64,000 nucleotides of DNA from NCBI RefSeq assembly GCF_039521975.1, contig NZ_BAAACZ010000005.1, forward strand, positions 124,001 through 188,000. The letters run 5' to 3'. The stretch comes from Alkalibacillus silvisoli. Its GTDB lineage: Bacteria; Bacillota; Bacilli; Bacillales; Alkalibacillaceae. Below, one piece after another: positions 26,500 to 35,659 of the stretch. The first letter of the stretch is position 1. Each line of letters opens with the position of its first letter. Both the position numbers and the translations under genes were made by a program. Under the pieces are notes generated by a model that ran no database searches, was not told the origin of the DNA, and worked only from the letters and a program-made list of their open reading frames with translations.

Positions 26500-26702
26500 C
26501 CCGATTAAAATCGGTATTAATATAGGATTGTTGCTAAGTCATTATATCATAGATTATGAGATTTCTTTAATAATTATGTTTTCCTATTTTTACAGTTTTG
26601 TAGGCGAATTGGCCTTATATTAGATCATACTTTAACGAACTAAGATTCCCGTTAAAACATCAGATATTAGTCACCATCAATTGGTTGAAAACAATGAAAG
26701 GA

Positions 26703-27281
26703 TTAGTCAAATACAATCGTTATGGATTCTTCTTCATTTGCCAAGTGATCACGAATAATTAATTGACCTTCACCTTGATTAGGCTCTTCTGTTATCGTCA
26801 TATTCAATTCAATCCCTGTCCATTCGTGTTCACCTGATTGGCCTCCGAACCATTCTTGGTCAATAAGTGTGTTTTCTATTGTTTCGCCAGCGGAATCAAG
26901 CACTTCTAATTCTATATCACCAATTGCACCTAGATGGATTAATCCTTGAATTGAAATCATGTCTGATAAAACATCTTGTGATTGGGGTGTATGTAATTGA
27001 AAATGTTCCGTTTCAATGACGCTTATTGAATCAGTACTTTCCCGAGTTTCTCCATCACTTTCATCAGTAGCATTCTCTTCTTCTCTCTCATTTTCCTGTT
27101 GATGGTTCTGTTGCTCTTCTCTTGTCTTTTCTTCTAGTTGGTTTTGTAGTGTTTCGATTTGTTCTTGTTGTTGTTCAACTTGTGTAGTTAACTGTTCGAT
27201 TTGTTGTTCATATGCTTCTTCTTGTTCTGAGCTACAAGCCATTAATACAATTAACAATATACTAATTAAAAACAGTCGCAT
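26703..27281 (-). CDS. Coiled-coil lipoprotein with Gmad2-like C-terminal domain
   Basis: Lipoprotein of 192 residues (signal ending LMACSS, Cys16). Residues about 20-60 are a glutamine/glutamate-rich coiled coil (QIEQLTTQVEQQQEQIETLQ), then an acidic linker to about 85. The last 105 residues form a beta-sandwich-like region (FQLHTPQSQDVLSDMISIQG to LIIRDHLANEE). The layout resembles the Gmad2 immunoglobulin-like domain found in spore-germination and sporulation lipoproteins; that assignment is tentative. Single gene. Confidence 0.65.
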   Translation of the reverse strand: MRLFLISILLIVLMACSSEQEEAYEQQIEQLTTQVEQQQEQIETLQNQLEEKTREEQQNHQQENEREEENATDESDGETRESTDSISVIETEHFQLHTPQSQDVLSDMISIQGLIHLGAIGDIELEVLDSAGETIENTLIDQEWFGGQSGEHEWTGIELNMTITEEPNQGEGQLIIRDHLANEEESITIVFD

Positions 27282-27400
27282 TAGTCATTCTCCCTAGTTT
27301 TATCTATTATTAATTAATTAATATCCTATCAAACTAATGAACGGCATGTATAGTCAAAAGAAATTACCCCACCCATATTAGGAGTGGGATTAATTTCACG

Positions 27401-28786
27401 TTAAAATGGATTAGAAGCGAGACTATTATTTTCAAATGCGCTTCCGACTTGAAGTAATAGCTTTTCAGTGAGGTGATTACTCATAAGTTGTAAGCCAAGA
27501 GGAAGGCCATTTGATGAGAGACCCATTGGTACCGCTAGGCTTGGAATTCCTGTAGTTGCTGCTGGTGCGGTAAATGGCATGAAATCGTTAATTATTTCTA
27601 GATTTTGTTCGACCCAATGATCTTGAAAGCGTGGAGCCGGGTAAGGAGTCATCGGGCTTGCAATCACATCAACATCTTCAAATGCCTTTTTAAATGCATC
27701 TGTTAGAGCACGACGCACTTGTTGTGCCATTACGTATTGTGGAGTTGTCGTGAGGGTACCAGTATTAAAGAAAATTCGAACATCACTAGCGAAATCCTCT
27801 GGTTGATTGCGCAGCCTACTGTAATGGTATCCAGAACCTTCACCAATTGTAACTAAATAACCGGCATAAGTAGACAAATTTAATTCAGGAATTGAAATGT
27901 CTTTTACTTCTGCTCCTAATTGTTCAAACGTCGACATAGCGGTTTGAAATGCATCTTTAACTTCAGGGTCTAAATTGTTCAAATAAAAGTTTGGAACACC
28001 AACTTTAACACCCTTTACTCCTTTACTTAAATTCTTTAAGTAATTTGCTGAAGGTGCTTTAATACTTCCTGGGTCATCATGGTCATAACCCACCATATGA
28101 TTCAGCATCAAGGCTAAATCTGTGACAGAGCGTGCCATGGGACCAGGATGATCCATTGACCAGGCTAGGGGTGCAACACCGTATCCACTCACTAAACCAT
28201 AAGTAGGCTTTAATCCATATGTTCCGGTTAATGCAGCAGGTACACGAATCGAACCAAATGTGTCAGTTCCAGTTGCAAGCGTTGAGAGACCAGCTGCTAA
28301 TGCAGCAGAACTGCCACCACTTGAACCACCCGGTGTTCGTTCTAGGTCCCAAGGGTTCCTAACATCACCATAGAAAGGGTTCGTATTAGTCAATCCACCA
28401 CCAAATTCATGCATGTTTAATTTTCCAGTCATAATCCCACCTGCACACAGCAATTTCTTTACCACTGTGGCTGTATAGTCTGGGGTTAAATCTTGAAAAA
28501 ATTTTGACCCACTTGTGGTCCGGACGCCTTTAGTATAATAATTATCTTTAATGCCGATTGGAATTCCATGTAAAGCCCCTTTATAAAGGCCATTCATTAT
28601 TTCTGCCTCTGCATGTCTAGCTTGTTCGAGTGCTTGTTCTTCTAATATGGTTATATAAGCATTCACCTCTTGCTCTACTTGATTCACTCGACTCATCATA
28701 TTTTCCATTAATTCAACAGGTGACAATTGTTTCGTTTCAATTAACGGAGCTAGTTCATGAGCGGTCATTGAGTATAATTCAGTCAA
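27401..28786 (-). CDS. Amidase signature family hydrolase
   Basis: Amidase of 461 residues, similar to GatA and AmiA enzymes. The Ser-cisSer-Lys triad is visible: Lys in GIPIGIKDNYYTKG, cis-Ser in TPGGSSGGSSAALA, and nucleophile Ser in GTDTFGSIRVPAALTG. In the last motif Phe replaces the usual first Gly of GGS. No GatB or GatC is nearby, so a role in Gln-tRNA formation is unlikely; hydrolysis of an amide is expected, substrate unknown. The start chosen is TTG at 28786, which gives the family-like MTELYSMTAHELA and overlaps the small upstream gene by 8 nt; ATG at 28768 is the alternative. Confidence 0.85.
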   Translation of the reverse strand: MTELYSMTAHELAPLIETKQLSPVELMENMMSRVNQVEQEVNAYITILEEQALEQARHAEAEIMNGLYKGALHGIPIGIKDNYYTKGVRTTSGSKFFQDLTPDYTATVVKKLLCAGGIMTGKLNMHEFGGGLTNTNPFYGDVRNPWDLERTPGGSSGGSSAALAAGLSTLATGTDTFGSIRVPAALTGTYGLKPTYGLVSGYGVAPLAWSMDHPGPMARSVTDLALMLNHMVGYDHDDPGSIKAPSANYLKNLSKGVKGVKVGVPNFYLNNLDPEVKDAFQTAMSTFEQLGAEVKDISIPELNLSTYAGYLVTIGEGSGYHYSRLRNQPEDFASDVRIFFNTGTLTTTPQYVMAQQVRRALTDAFKKAFEDVDVIASPMTPYPAPRFQDHWVEQNLEIINDFMPFTAPAATTGIPSLAVPMGLSSNGLPLGLQLMSNHLTEKLLLQVGSAFENNSLASNPF

Positions 28787-28970
28787 ATTGAATCACTTCT
28801 GGATCAACGACAACAAGCGGGACTTCTTCGTGAATTTCTGGGTTTAAATCGATGGGAATTTGTAACTCTTGAATCGTGTTTAACAATTGTTGAATATATG
28901 GAATGTCCTCTCGAATTACTGAAATGCCTTGTAATGCTAATCCTTGTGGGACGATATGTGCTGTTTCCAT
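28779..28970 (-). CDS. Small protein coupled to the amidase
   Basis: Protein of 63 residues with no membrane segment: an amphipathic stretch (YIQQLLNTIQELQIPIDL) followed by an acidic tail ending VVVDPEVIQFD. It has GAGGAGG upstream and overlaps the amidase gene by 8 nt, so the two are co-translated. The size and position suggest an accessory subunit, loosely like GatC beside GatA, but I see no GatC signature. Family unrecognised. Confidence 0.6.
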   Translation of the reverse strand: METAHIVPQGLALQGISVIREDIPYIQQLLNTIQELQIPIDLNPEIHEEVPLVVVDPEVIQFD

Positions 28971-29043
28971 ATTTGTTTATTCCTCCTCATCATACTAGGT
29001 TAATAACACTGTATGAAAGTTACAGTTGATTGTGAGGGGATAG

Positions 29044-29313
29044 AGAGCAGATAATCAGATACAAGGATTTAAAGGCATTACACCTGATTCAGTAACAAAT
29101 TAAGTTTGTGTTGATGGAACACATATTTTTATTCAAAACGCAATCAGTTTCTACATCGCTGATACAAAGAACGACACAAGACTACAATTGAATGCTAGTG
29201 CTAGATATTACAGATATGTTTTGATATAAAATATGGCGCTAATCGTATCAATACAGATGCCAAATATTATAAGGGTTACGATTCAACATGGCTGTTAATC
29301 CATTTTGTCTGAA
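29044..29313 (+). pseudogene. Decayed gene remnant upstream of the restriction gene
   Basis: Broken coding text in one main frame with stops: DNQIQGFKGITPDSV, a stop, VCVDGTHIFIQNAIS, then FYIADTKNDTRLQLNASARY, and after a shift KYGANRINTDAKYYKGYDST before a final stop. The pieces are in order and on one strand, so this is a decayed protein gene rather than chance. There is no start or ribosome site. Family not recognised, possibly secreted. It lies beside the restriction-modification genes, as expected at an insertion site. The rest of 28990-29580 shows nothing I can name. Confidence 0.5.
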
Positions 29314-29585
29314 GTAGTTAATGAACCTCAGATAGTGTTAACCGTAAATCTCTAAATTATTGAAATTGGACTAGTGCTTAAATTAAAACTGTAGTAACAT
29401 GATTCATAAGAAATACTTTTTCTATGAATATGATCTACTAAACTCAATTCTACAAAGTTTTTCTTTTTCTAAACTTACAATTTCTATAGTTCTTCAGAAG
29501 GTGTTGGCTTACAGAAAAATGGTAAATTATCTTTGGCACTAATGCCACATAATTCGAAAGATTAATTTAATGAAGGAGGTTTACA

Positions 29586-30320
29586 ATGCGTGATAATTCA
29601 AAACAAGCGAGTCTGTCTGAAGAAGATTTAAACATAATAATTGAGAACACTAAAAAGTTCTTTAGGGATGAAATTATTCCCAGCCATATTGAAAACACTA
29701 AAAAATTAAGAAAACTAAGTGAATTTCAGAAAAATCCTTTTTTGGATAAGTATAAAGCTAGTTTTTTAACAGGAAAATCAGATTCAGTCTCTATAGCTAA
29801 AGCAATGATATACCCAAGAATTTTAGGTACATCAATAAATACTTCATTTGGAACTAGATTTCAAAAGTATTGTACTAACATTTTGGAAGGCTTTGCTTCT
29901 ACGACTTCCGGGATTGATATAGAATTTATTGATAAAATTGATGGTCGGAAAAAGTATTGTCAATTAAAAGCGGGTCCAAATACAATTAATGCAGATGATG
30001 TAAATACTTTAAAGAATCATTTTTCGGACGTTAAAAATTTAGCTAGAACAAATAACTTAAACGTTGGCCTTAATGATTTGGTTGTTGGTGTATTTTATGG
30101 TGAATCTGAAGACTTGAGCGGCCATTACAAAAAAGTTAATGAAGATTATCCTGTTATTATTGGTAAGGAGTTTTGGGAAAGGTTAACCGGAAAAGAAGAT
30201 TTCTATGATAAATTGACAGATGCTATAGTGGATGTGGCGAATGAAGCTGATGGATCAGAGTTAATTGAAGAGACTATAGAGAAGCTAGCGAAACAAATTG
30301 ATAGTGAAGGGGAGTTTTAG
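29586..30320 (+). CDS. PmeII-like type II restriction endonuclease
   Basis: Restriction nuclease of 244 residues. The block SIAKAMIYPRILGTSINTSF followed by GTRFQKYC, and SGIDIEFIDKIDGRKKYCQL then KAGPNTINADDV, match my recollection of the PmeII family of type II enzymes. The second block is the PD-(D/E)xK core, with Asp in GIDIEF and Gln-Leu-Lys in place of Glu-x-Lys. It is AT-rich compared with its neighbours and has a strong GGAGG site. It converges tail-to-tail on a C5-cytosine methyltransferase gene, so the pair forms one restriction-modification system. Cognate site unknown; the methyltransferase implies a cytosine in it. Confidence 0.85.
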   Translation: MRDNSKQASLSEEDLNIIIENTKKFFRDEIIPSHIENTKKLRKLSEFQKNPFLDKYKASFLTGKSDSVSIAKAMIYPRILGTSINTSFGTRFQKYCTNILEGFASTTSGIDIEFIDKIDGRKKYCQLKAGPNTINADDVNTLKNHFSDVKNLARTNNLNVGLNDLVVGVFYGESEDLSGHYKKVNEDYPVIIGKEFWERLTGKEDFYDKLTDAIVDVANEADGSELIEETIEKLAKQIDSEGEF

Positions 30321-30326
30321 AATAGG

Positions 30327-30355
30327 GGAAGGGCAATTGTTACAATTGCCCTTCC
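30327..30355. terminator. Shared bidirectional terminator of the R-M pair
   Basis: Near-perfect palindrome GGAAGGGCAATTGT / ACAATTGCCCTTCC with a single-base centre, between the convergent nuclease and methyltransferase genes. The last methyltransferase codons and its TAA lie inside the stem. Confidence 0.85.
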
Positions 30356-31680
30356 TTTGTATTATAAGGAAGTTGATTTAAGACACTTATGATTGATAGA
30401 CCAATAGCTTTGGCCATGTTTACCGGGACTGCGTTACCGATTTGCTTATAAGCGTTACCTATAGAACAATTAAACTCCCAACCATCTGGAAAACTTTGAA
30501 TACGTGCATATTCCCGAACGGTGAAAGGCCTGGTTTCTTCTGGATGACACCGCTCAGTTTGTTTTTGAGCAGGAGAGCAAGTTAATGTAAGTGAAGGTTC
30601 ATCCCATGACAACCTTCTCGCCATTCCAGTTCTTCCTCCCCCTGAATAATAGCTTTTACCCATATACTCTTTAGCGAGTTCTTCTGGTAAGTCTCTCCAA
30701 TACCCTCCAGGTGGCACCTTTTCAAGGATTTTCTTTTTAGATTCTGGATATTGTGTACCTCCTGATTTTGGAACATTTTTTAATACGTCTTTTAAAGATA
30801 AATGGTATCCAAAAGGGTTAGGAAAGAGAATCTTTAGATCTTGATTTTGATTTGCTAAATCATTTCTCATTCCAATAATTACAATCCTTTCTCGTTTTTG
30901 AGCAACATCATAATCAAGGGCTTTTAATACTTTATAACTTACTTGATAACCTATATCAGAAAATGTTTTTAACATTGTATCTAGTGTATTTCCATTATCA
31001 TGATTTACTAATCCCTTAACATTTTCAGCGAGGAACATTTTTGGCTTTAACTTTTCTACAAACATCGCATAATGATAAAACAAGGTCCCTCTAGCATCTT
31101 GGAGTCCTCTTTTTTTACCTGCATAACTAAATGCTTGGCAAGGGTATCCGCCTGAGAGTAAATCTAACTCACCTACATTTATGTTAAATTTTTCCACCAA
31201 ATCTTGATCAGTTAGTTTTTCGATATCAGACTCAAATATATTCCAATCTGGCCTATTATGCCTTAATGTATCACAAGCCTTATTATCATTCTCAACCAAA
31301 CCAATTGTTTCAAATCCTGCTTTTTCTAAACCTAAAGCTAGACCGCCAGCACCTGCAAATAATTCGAGAACTTTATAGTTATGATTTGGTTTGACATTTC
31401 TAATATCTATAAAGTTGTCATCTATTTTTTTTACGTTATTTGCTATACCCTGGTCTAAATCTAAACTTAATTCAAGTTGTTCTGATATAATGTCATCAAA
31501 TTTGACATCTAATTTTTCACAGATTTTAAGAACATTAGTTTTAACTGGGTTATATTTGCTTGATAGTAAAATAGAAAGTTGGTTTTTACTTATTTCTAAG
31601 TCATCTGCTAATTCTTGTTGTGTGTTATATCCTTTTTTGTTCATATATGATCTTACTTTTTCTTTATTAACAACGTACAC
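30340..31680 (-). CDS. DNA cytosine-C5 methyltransferase with N-terminal HTH
   Basis: Modification enzyme of 446 residues. Residues about 6-65 are an XRE-type helix-turn-helix (TQQELADDLEISKNQLSILL), followed by the catalytic domain: VLELFAGAGGLALGLEKAGF (AdoMet site), GGYPCQAFSYAGKKRG (catalytic Cys), FLAENVKGL, QKRERIVIIG, and GNAVPV near the end. An HTH head on a C5 methyltransferase is known in some R-M systems to repress its own gene. The start chosen is GTG at 31680, with AAGGAGG six bases upstream; the frame is open to 31749 without support. It protects the site cut by the neighbouring nuclease. Confidence 0.92.
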   Translation of the reverse strand: MYVVNKEKVRSYMNKKGYNTQQELADDLEISKNQLSILLSSKYNPVKTNVLKICEKLDVKFDDIISEQLELSLDLDQGIANNVKKIDDNFIDIRNVKPNHNYKVLELFAGAGGLALGLEKAGFETIGLVENDNKACDTLRHNRPDWNIFESDIEKLTDQDLVEKFNINVGELDLLSGGYPCQAFSYAGKKRGLQDARGTLFYHYAMFVEKLKPKMFLAENVKGLVNHDNGNTLDTMLKTFSDIGYQVSYKVLKALDYDVAQKRERIVIIGMRNDLANQNQDLKILFPNPFGYHLSLKDVLKNVPKSGGTQYPESKKKILEKVPPGGYWRDLPEELAKEYMGKSYYSGGGRTGMARRLSWDEPSLTLTCSPAQKQTERCHPEETRPFTVREYARIQSFPDGWEFNCSIGNAYKQIGNAVPVNMAKAIGLSIISVLNQLPYNTKEGQL

Positions 31681-31849
31681 ATAACCCCTCCTTGAGTTAA
31701 ATTTATTTTTAACTAACATTAGTATAAAATGAAAACAAACGTTCGTCAATAAAAATACTCAATTGAATTTTGTGGAATCAAAAAAACTATTAGTTGCATA
31801 TCTTTATAAGTTATAACTGGCTATACTTCAACTTCCTATTCTTCTTATC

Positions 31850-32347
31850 TCACCAATCATCTAATAATGCCCAAGTCATTTTAGGCAAATTTGATTGTAG
31901 TGACATTGAACCGACATAGATATTATGATCAAACTGTCCGACTTGTTCATAATGCTTTACGAGCTCACGTGTTGCCTCAGTTACAGGTTGTTCTTTTACT
32001 TGTTTATAGTGAACCCAATTGAGTTTACCTTCATCACTTTCTACAAGTTTGACATCAGACTGGATATAGCCGAAAAAAATGTACTGAATATAAATCTGAT
32101 CACCTTTCATTCGTTGTACAATGTAACGTAATGACAAGTCTTGTACCTCTTTTGGACTAATTCCAGTCTCTTCAGCAATCTCACGAAAACAAGCCGCTTC
32201 AGGGTTATTCATTTCAGATGTCTCCATATGTCCACCAATTGGTACACGCATACCAGCAAGAAGCTTAGCATCACGCTTCTTTTGTAATAAAAGCACTTCA
32301 TCTTCTTCATTAAATAGAAAAGCTGCTGCGAACTGTTTTAATATCAT
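31850..32347 (-). CDS. NUDIX hydrolase
   Basis: Hydrolase of 165 residues acting on a nucleoside diphosphate linked to another group. The Nudix box is GGHMETSEMNNPEAACFREI followed by AEETGI, slightly longer than the classic G-x5-E-x7-RE spacing but with all acidic residues. The C-terminal part is likely substrate-specific. The start is ATG at 32347, eight bases after AAGGA; the ATG at 32356 touches that site. Single gene beside the R-M island. Confidence 0.85.
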   Translation of the reverse strand: MILKQFAAAFLFNEEDEVLLLQKKRDAKLLAGMRVPIGGHMETSEMNNPEAACFREIAEETGISPKEVQDLSLRYIVQRMKGDQIYIQYIFFGYIQSDVKLVESDEGKLNWVHYKQVKEQPVTEATRELVKHYEQVGQFDHNIYVGSMSLQSNLPKMTWALLDDW

Positions 32348-32500
32348 TAAGATCATCCTTATTTTGAATCGCTTACCTTGTTCGATATAAATAGACTTAA
32401 TTTAAGTTTTCTCGAGTAGGAATTTTACAATATGGTTTAAATGGCTTAGGGTTGATAGTTTATAATTTGCACTGTGTGATTGTTTTATAAGGGATAAAAG

Positions 32501-32580
32501 ATATTTGAGCGATAATTCCATTATTTGAGCTGAATTTCCATTATTTGAGCGAAAACCTTATTTAACTGAGCGAAGTTATC
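32501..32580 (-). repeat. Intergenic tandem array, family C (4 units, 20-21 bp)
   Basis: Four units with a TATTTGAGCG core, GAGC at 32507, 32527, 32547 and 32568, so spacing is 20, 20 and 21 bp. Read on the minus strand they give CGCTCAAATA, the same core as the array at 2058. It lies 3' of the Bcr/CflA gene. Confidence 0.7.
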
Positions 32581-32639
32581 GTTAACGCCCTGCGCCTGCC
32601 GTTAACCGCCCTAAAATTTATACGCTCGCATGGATCCTT

Positions 32640-33833
32640 CTATTCCTCTCTCGTCAATCCAAAAAATGCAGCAAAACCGAGTAATGATGTAATAAACATT
32701 ACGGCACCCATTGGTACAGCTGTTGTTTCATCTAGTCCAACAAGAGGTGAAACGGCTGCACCTAATAATAACGGTAATGTACCTAATAGCGCACTCGCAC
32801 TTCCAGCTCGGTTTGATTGATTTTTCATCGCTAAGGTAAACGTACTCGTTAACACCATTCCCATCGCTGTCATGTAAATGAAGATTGGAACGACTAATGT
32901 AACGAGAGGACCTTGAATTATGGTCATCATCATTAAAATGGATGTCATGAGAAGCACTGTAATGACAGCTGTTTTGAGTAGTGTCCTTTCATGAAACACA
33001 CCTGCTAAACGGCCAATTAAAAAGCTTCCGATAATAATTCCAAGGCCATTAATACCAAACAAGACACTAAACAATTGAGGTGAAGCCCCATATATATCTT
33101 GATACACAAATGGCGTACCAGCCACATACGCAAAGCTTCCGCCGTGGATTAACCCTAACGTTAAAGCATACCCAATAAATGATCGATCTTTAAATAGACT
33201 TCCCATCGTTTTAACAGTGCTTCCGATTGAACTAGGAATACGTCTGTCCTCAGCTAAGGTTTCAGGTAACTTCCAAGCTGTTACAAGCACAATAATAATA
33301 CCAAGTAAGCCTAAGAAATAGAAGATTGTATGCCAAGTTGCAAATGGGAAAGCTAAAATCGCCCCACCAGCCATAGGTGCCATCATCGGCGCTGTAGAAT
33401 TAATTACCATTAACAACGCAAAGAACTTCGTTAACTCTTTTCCGGAAAAGACATCTCGCACAACAGCACGTGATAACACAATCCCGGCTGATGCTGTGAA
33501 ACCTTGCAAGAAGCGCGCGATAATTAATGTTGTAATATTTGGAGCAATTGCACATAAAAAAGATGCAAGCGCAAATAAGAAAATACTAATTAATAACGGT
33601 TTACGTCGACCCTGGGCATCACTTATTGGCCCGACAACGACTTGTCCTAAGGCAAGACCAATTAAACATGTTGTTAAACTTAGCTGAACGAGTGAGGCAC
33701 TTGCTTCTAAATCATTTGAAATACTCGGAAAGCTCGGCAAGTACATGTCAATATTAAGCGGACCTAATACAGCCAACATACCGAGTAAAAATGCTAAACC
33801 AATACGCTTTCTTCCTGTTGGATTATGTAGCAT
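32640..33833 (-). CDS. Bcr/CflA family drug efflux MFS transporter
   Basis: Twelve-helix major facilitator of 397 residues. The Bcr/CflA signature NIDMYLPSFPSIS lies in helix 1, QLSLTTCLIGLALGQVVVGP in helix 2, then the loop motif SDAQGRRKPLL, and RVVRDVFSGKELTK in the central loop. Proton-driven export of drugs such as bicyclomycin or chloramphenicol is known for the family; the actual substrate is not known. The start has AAAGGTG upstream. A family C array lies 3'. Confidence 0.9.
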   Translation of the reverse strand: MLHNPTGRKRIGLAFLLGMLAVLGPLNIDMYLPSFPSISNDLEASASLVQLSLTTCLIGLALGQVVVGPISDAQGRRKPLLISIFLFALASFLCAIAPNITTLIIARFLQGFTASAGIVLSRAVVRDVFSGKELTKFFALLMVINSTAPMMAPMAGGAILAFPFATWHTIFYFLGLLGIIIVLVTAWKLPETLAEDRRIPSSIGSTVKTMGSLFKDRSFIGYALTLGLIHGGSFAYVAGTPFVYQDIYGASPQLFSVLFGINGLGIIIGSFLIGRLAGVFHERTLLKTAVITVLLMTSILMMMTIIQGPLVTLVVPIFIYMTAMGMVLTSTFTLAMKNQSNRAGSASALLGTLPLLLGAAVSPLVGLDETTAVPMGAVMFITSLLGFAAFFGLTREE

Positions 33834-33978
33834 GATGTATACACCTTTCTGTCTATAAATCTATCTATTATTCAAATTTTTACTAGTTTATCATAGCATA
33901 TATCTGTAAAAAACACTGAACTTTTAAACTGACCAAGATTGTGTTAATTTTTAATAATTAAGAAGGGGAGAATCTCTA

Positions 33979-34332
33979 ATGCTAAATTGCTTGTGTGAAA
34001 GTGAAAGAACAAATGAATTAAAAGTCGAGGCCGATATATCAGCTGACCCGCTTTGGTGTAATAAGTGCTCAGCCAACCTCGATTTAGAAGTGATCCCATT
34101 ATCGAATGAGTTAAAAGAAGAATTAACTCACTGGGTGTTAAAGTATGGTGAGTGGATAGATTGGGACAATGATGAGCGGATTGTCTTAAATGGAGTAAAG
34201 ATGGAGAATGACCATAACAAACAAGGTGAAAGATTAACGGTGAGGGTTAAAGGTGAATTGGAGCCTGAGTATGCTGTTAGATTTTCCCCTGCCACATTCG
34301 CAGCTTCAACATATGGCCATCATAGAAACTAA
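33979..34332 (+). CDS. Hypothetical protein with Cys pairs
   Basis: Soluble protein of 117 residues. A C-x-C near the start (NCLCESER) and C-x2-C in PLWCNKCSANLDLE could form a small zinc ribbon; the middle (WVLKYGEWIDWDNDE) is Trp-rich and acidic. The pattern resembles a conserved Bacillaceae hypothetical family, but I cannot name it. The start has AAGGGGAG upstream. Single gene. Confidence 0.7.
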   Translation: MLNCLCESERTNELKVEADISADPLWCNKCSANLDLEVIPLSNELKEELTHWVLKYGEWIDWDNDERIVLNGVKMENDHNKQGERLTVRVKGELEPEYAVRFSPATFAASTYGHHRN

Positions 34333-34392
34333 ACTCGAGACTCCAAACTTAATAACAACAACAAACCTTTCATCCGAACACCCTTAATCTAA

Positions 34393-35130
34393 TTACTTCC
34401 TCGCCTTAATCTTCGCTAACAAACGAACAATTTCTAAATACAACCAAATAATTGTCACCATCAGCCCGAATGCAGCATACCATTCCATATATTTTGCTGC
34501 TTGTTTATTAGCTTTACGTTCAATAAAGTCAAAGTCAATAACGAGATTCAATGCCGCAACAATGACGATCACGACACTTATTACAATACCTAACAGTGTT
34601 GCTTCATGTAGATGTGGGATTTGAAACCCAAAGAATCTTCCAAAGAACGAAATCATATAAGCGATAAAGATCGCACCCGTTGCTGAAAGTACGCCTAATC
34701 GGAACTTACTCGTAACGCGAATGATTCCTAATCGATACACGATCAACATCGCAATTAATGTCGCGATCGTTAGTAACGCTGCTTGAAACACAATTCCTTC
34801 AAACATTGTTTCATAATAAGCTGAGATAAACCCAATACTTAACCCTTTCAATAGTACATAAATAGGTGCAGTTACTGGGGCAAAGCGTGGTACAAAAGCT
34901 GTTAAAATTGCTACACCTAAACTACTAATTGCTGCAATCGCAATAAATCCACCTAACGCCTCACTGTCTTGTTGATACTGATGCCAACTATATGTCGCGG
35001 TTATTAATAATAGCAAGGCTAAAATTAATGTCCGTCGCACTGTGCCATTAATCGTCATAATTTCATCTGAGAATCTAGCTTGATTATGGCTAAACGTTTT
35101 ATTCTGTAACGCTGGATTTCCTGCTCTCAT
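34393..35130 (-). CDS. Bax inhibitor-1/YccA family membrane protein
   Basis: Integral membrane protein of 245 residues with seven helices. The N-terminal cytoplasmic stretch RAGNPALQNKTFSHNQ is diagnostic of the Bacillus YccA-like branch, followed by MTINGTVRRTLILALLL. The C-terminal helices contain the DFDFIERK region, with acidic residues that act as a pH sensor in the calcium-leak homologue BsYetJ. A calcium or proton leak or a protease-modulating role is possible; the role here is not shown. The start has AGGAGAG upstream. Confidence 0.88.
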   Translation of the reverse strand: MRAGNPALQNKTFSHNQARFSDEIMTINGTVRRTLILALLLLITATYSWHQYQQDSEALGGFIAIAAISSLGVAILTAFVPRFAPVTAPIYVLLKGLSIGFISAYYETMFEGIVFQAALLTIATLIAMLIVYRLGIIRVTSKFRLGVLSATGAIFIAYMISFFGRFFGFQIPHLHEATLLGIVISVVIVIVAALNLVIDFDFIERKANKQAAKYMEWYAAFGLMVTIIWLYLEIVRLLAKIKARK

Positions 35131-35246
35131 CTTTTACTCTCCTAAAAACTAATTTAAATAGGTGGTCTAATTTTGGAATGACAAACTTCTACTTCAACTT
35201 TCATATCTTATGATTGAAAACAGATTTTTTTCGGGCATTTTTTCCT

Positions 35247-35270
35247 GTTTGTCTTAATTAAAAGACAAAC
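35247..35270 (-). terminator. Hairpin 3' of a small membrane gene
   Basis: Perfect 9-bp stem GTTTGTCTT / AAGACAAAC with a 6-nt loop. The U run after it on the minus strand is absent, so it may only partly terminate or stabilise the 3' end. Confidence 0.4.
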
Positions 35271-35323
35271 TTAACAATCAAAAGCGACTACAGTTTCAAG
35301 CAACTATGACCTTCCATAACAAA

Positions 35324-35509
35324 TTATTCTTTCTTCATAATAAACTTACGGATAAATGCGCCTATAAATATTCCCGCTAATGCTACGATCATTAACTGAC
35401 CAAAAAACCCTAAGTCTGCCTCATCACTACGCCACAGGTTAAAAATAAAATATATAATGGACAGTCCTAATATAATGGGTAACCAGATGAATAAGATTTT
35501 TCTCCACAT
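35324..35509 (-). CDS. Small two-helix membrane protein
   Basis: Protein of 61 residues with two membrane helices (about 5-25 and 35-55) separated by an acidic loop (RSDEADLG) and a lysine-rich end. Strong ribosome site (AGGAGG) upstream. No family recognised. Confidence 0.65.
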   Translation of the reverse strand: MWRKILFIWLPIILGLSIIYFIFNLWRSDEADLGFFGQLMIVALAGIFIGAFIRKFIMKKE

Positions 35510-35618
35510 GTTTAATGGTCCTCCTACCTGAAAATCTTCTTAACGATGTATAGACTTCTCACTCGTTCAAGTTGACTTTATTCTATCATACCTAAAGCTA
35601 CTAAAAACCAAAAATATA

Positions 35619-35659
35619 TGCAGAAGGCTGTTATGAGTTATTCATAAGACCCTTCTGCA
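35619..35659 (-). terminator. Terminator overlapping a lipoprotein gene end
   Basis: TGCAGAAGG pairs with CCTTCTGCA around an inner TTATGA/TTCATAA stem, with T-rich sequence after it on the minus strand. The stop and last codons of the lipoprotein gene lie inside it. Confidence 0.7.

Noticed and set aside
27366..27396. Possible terminator after the amidase gene
   Set aside because: CCCAC/GTGGG pairing needs bulges; too weak to call.
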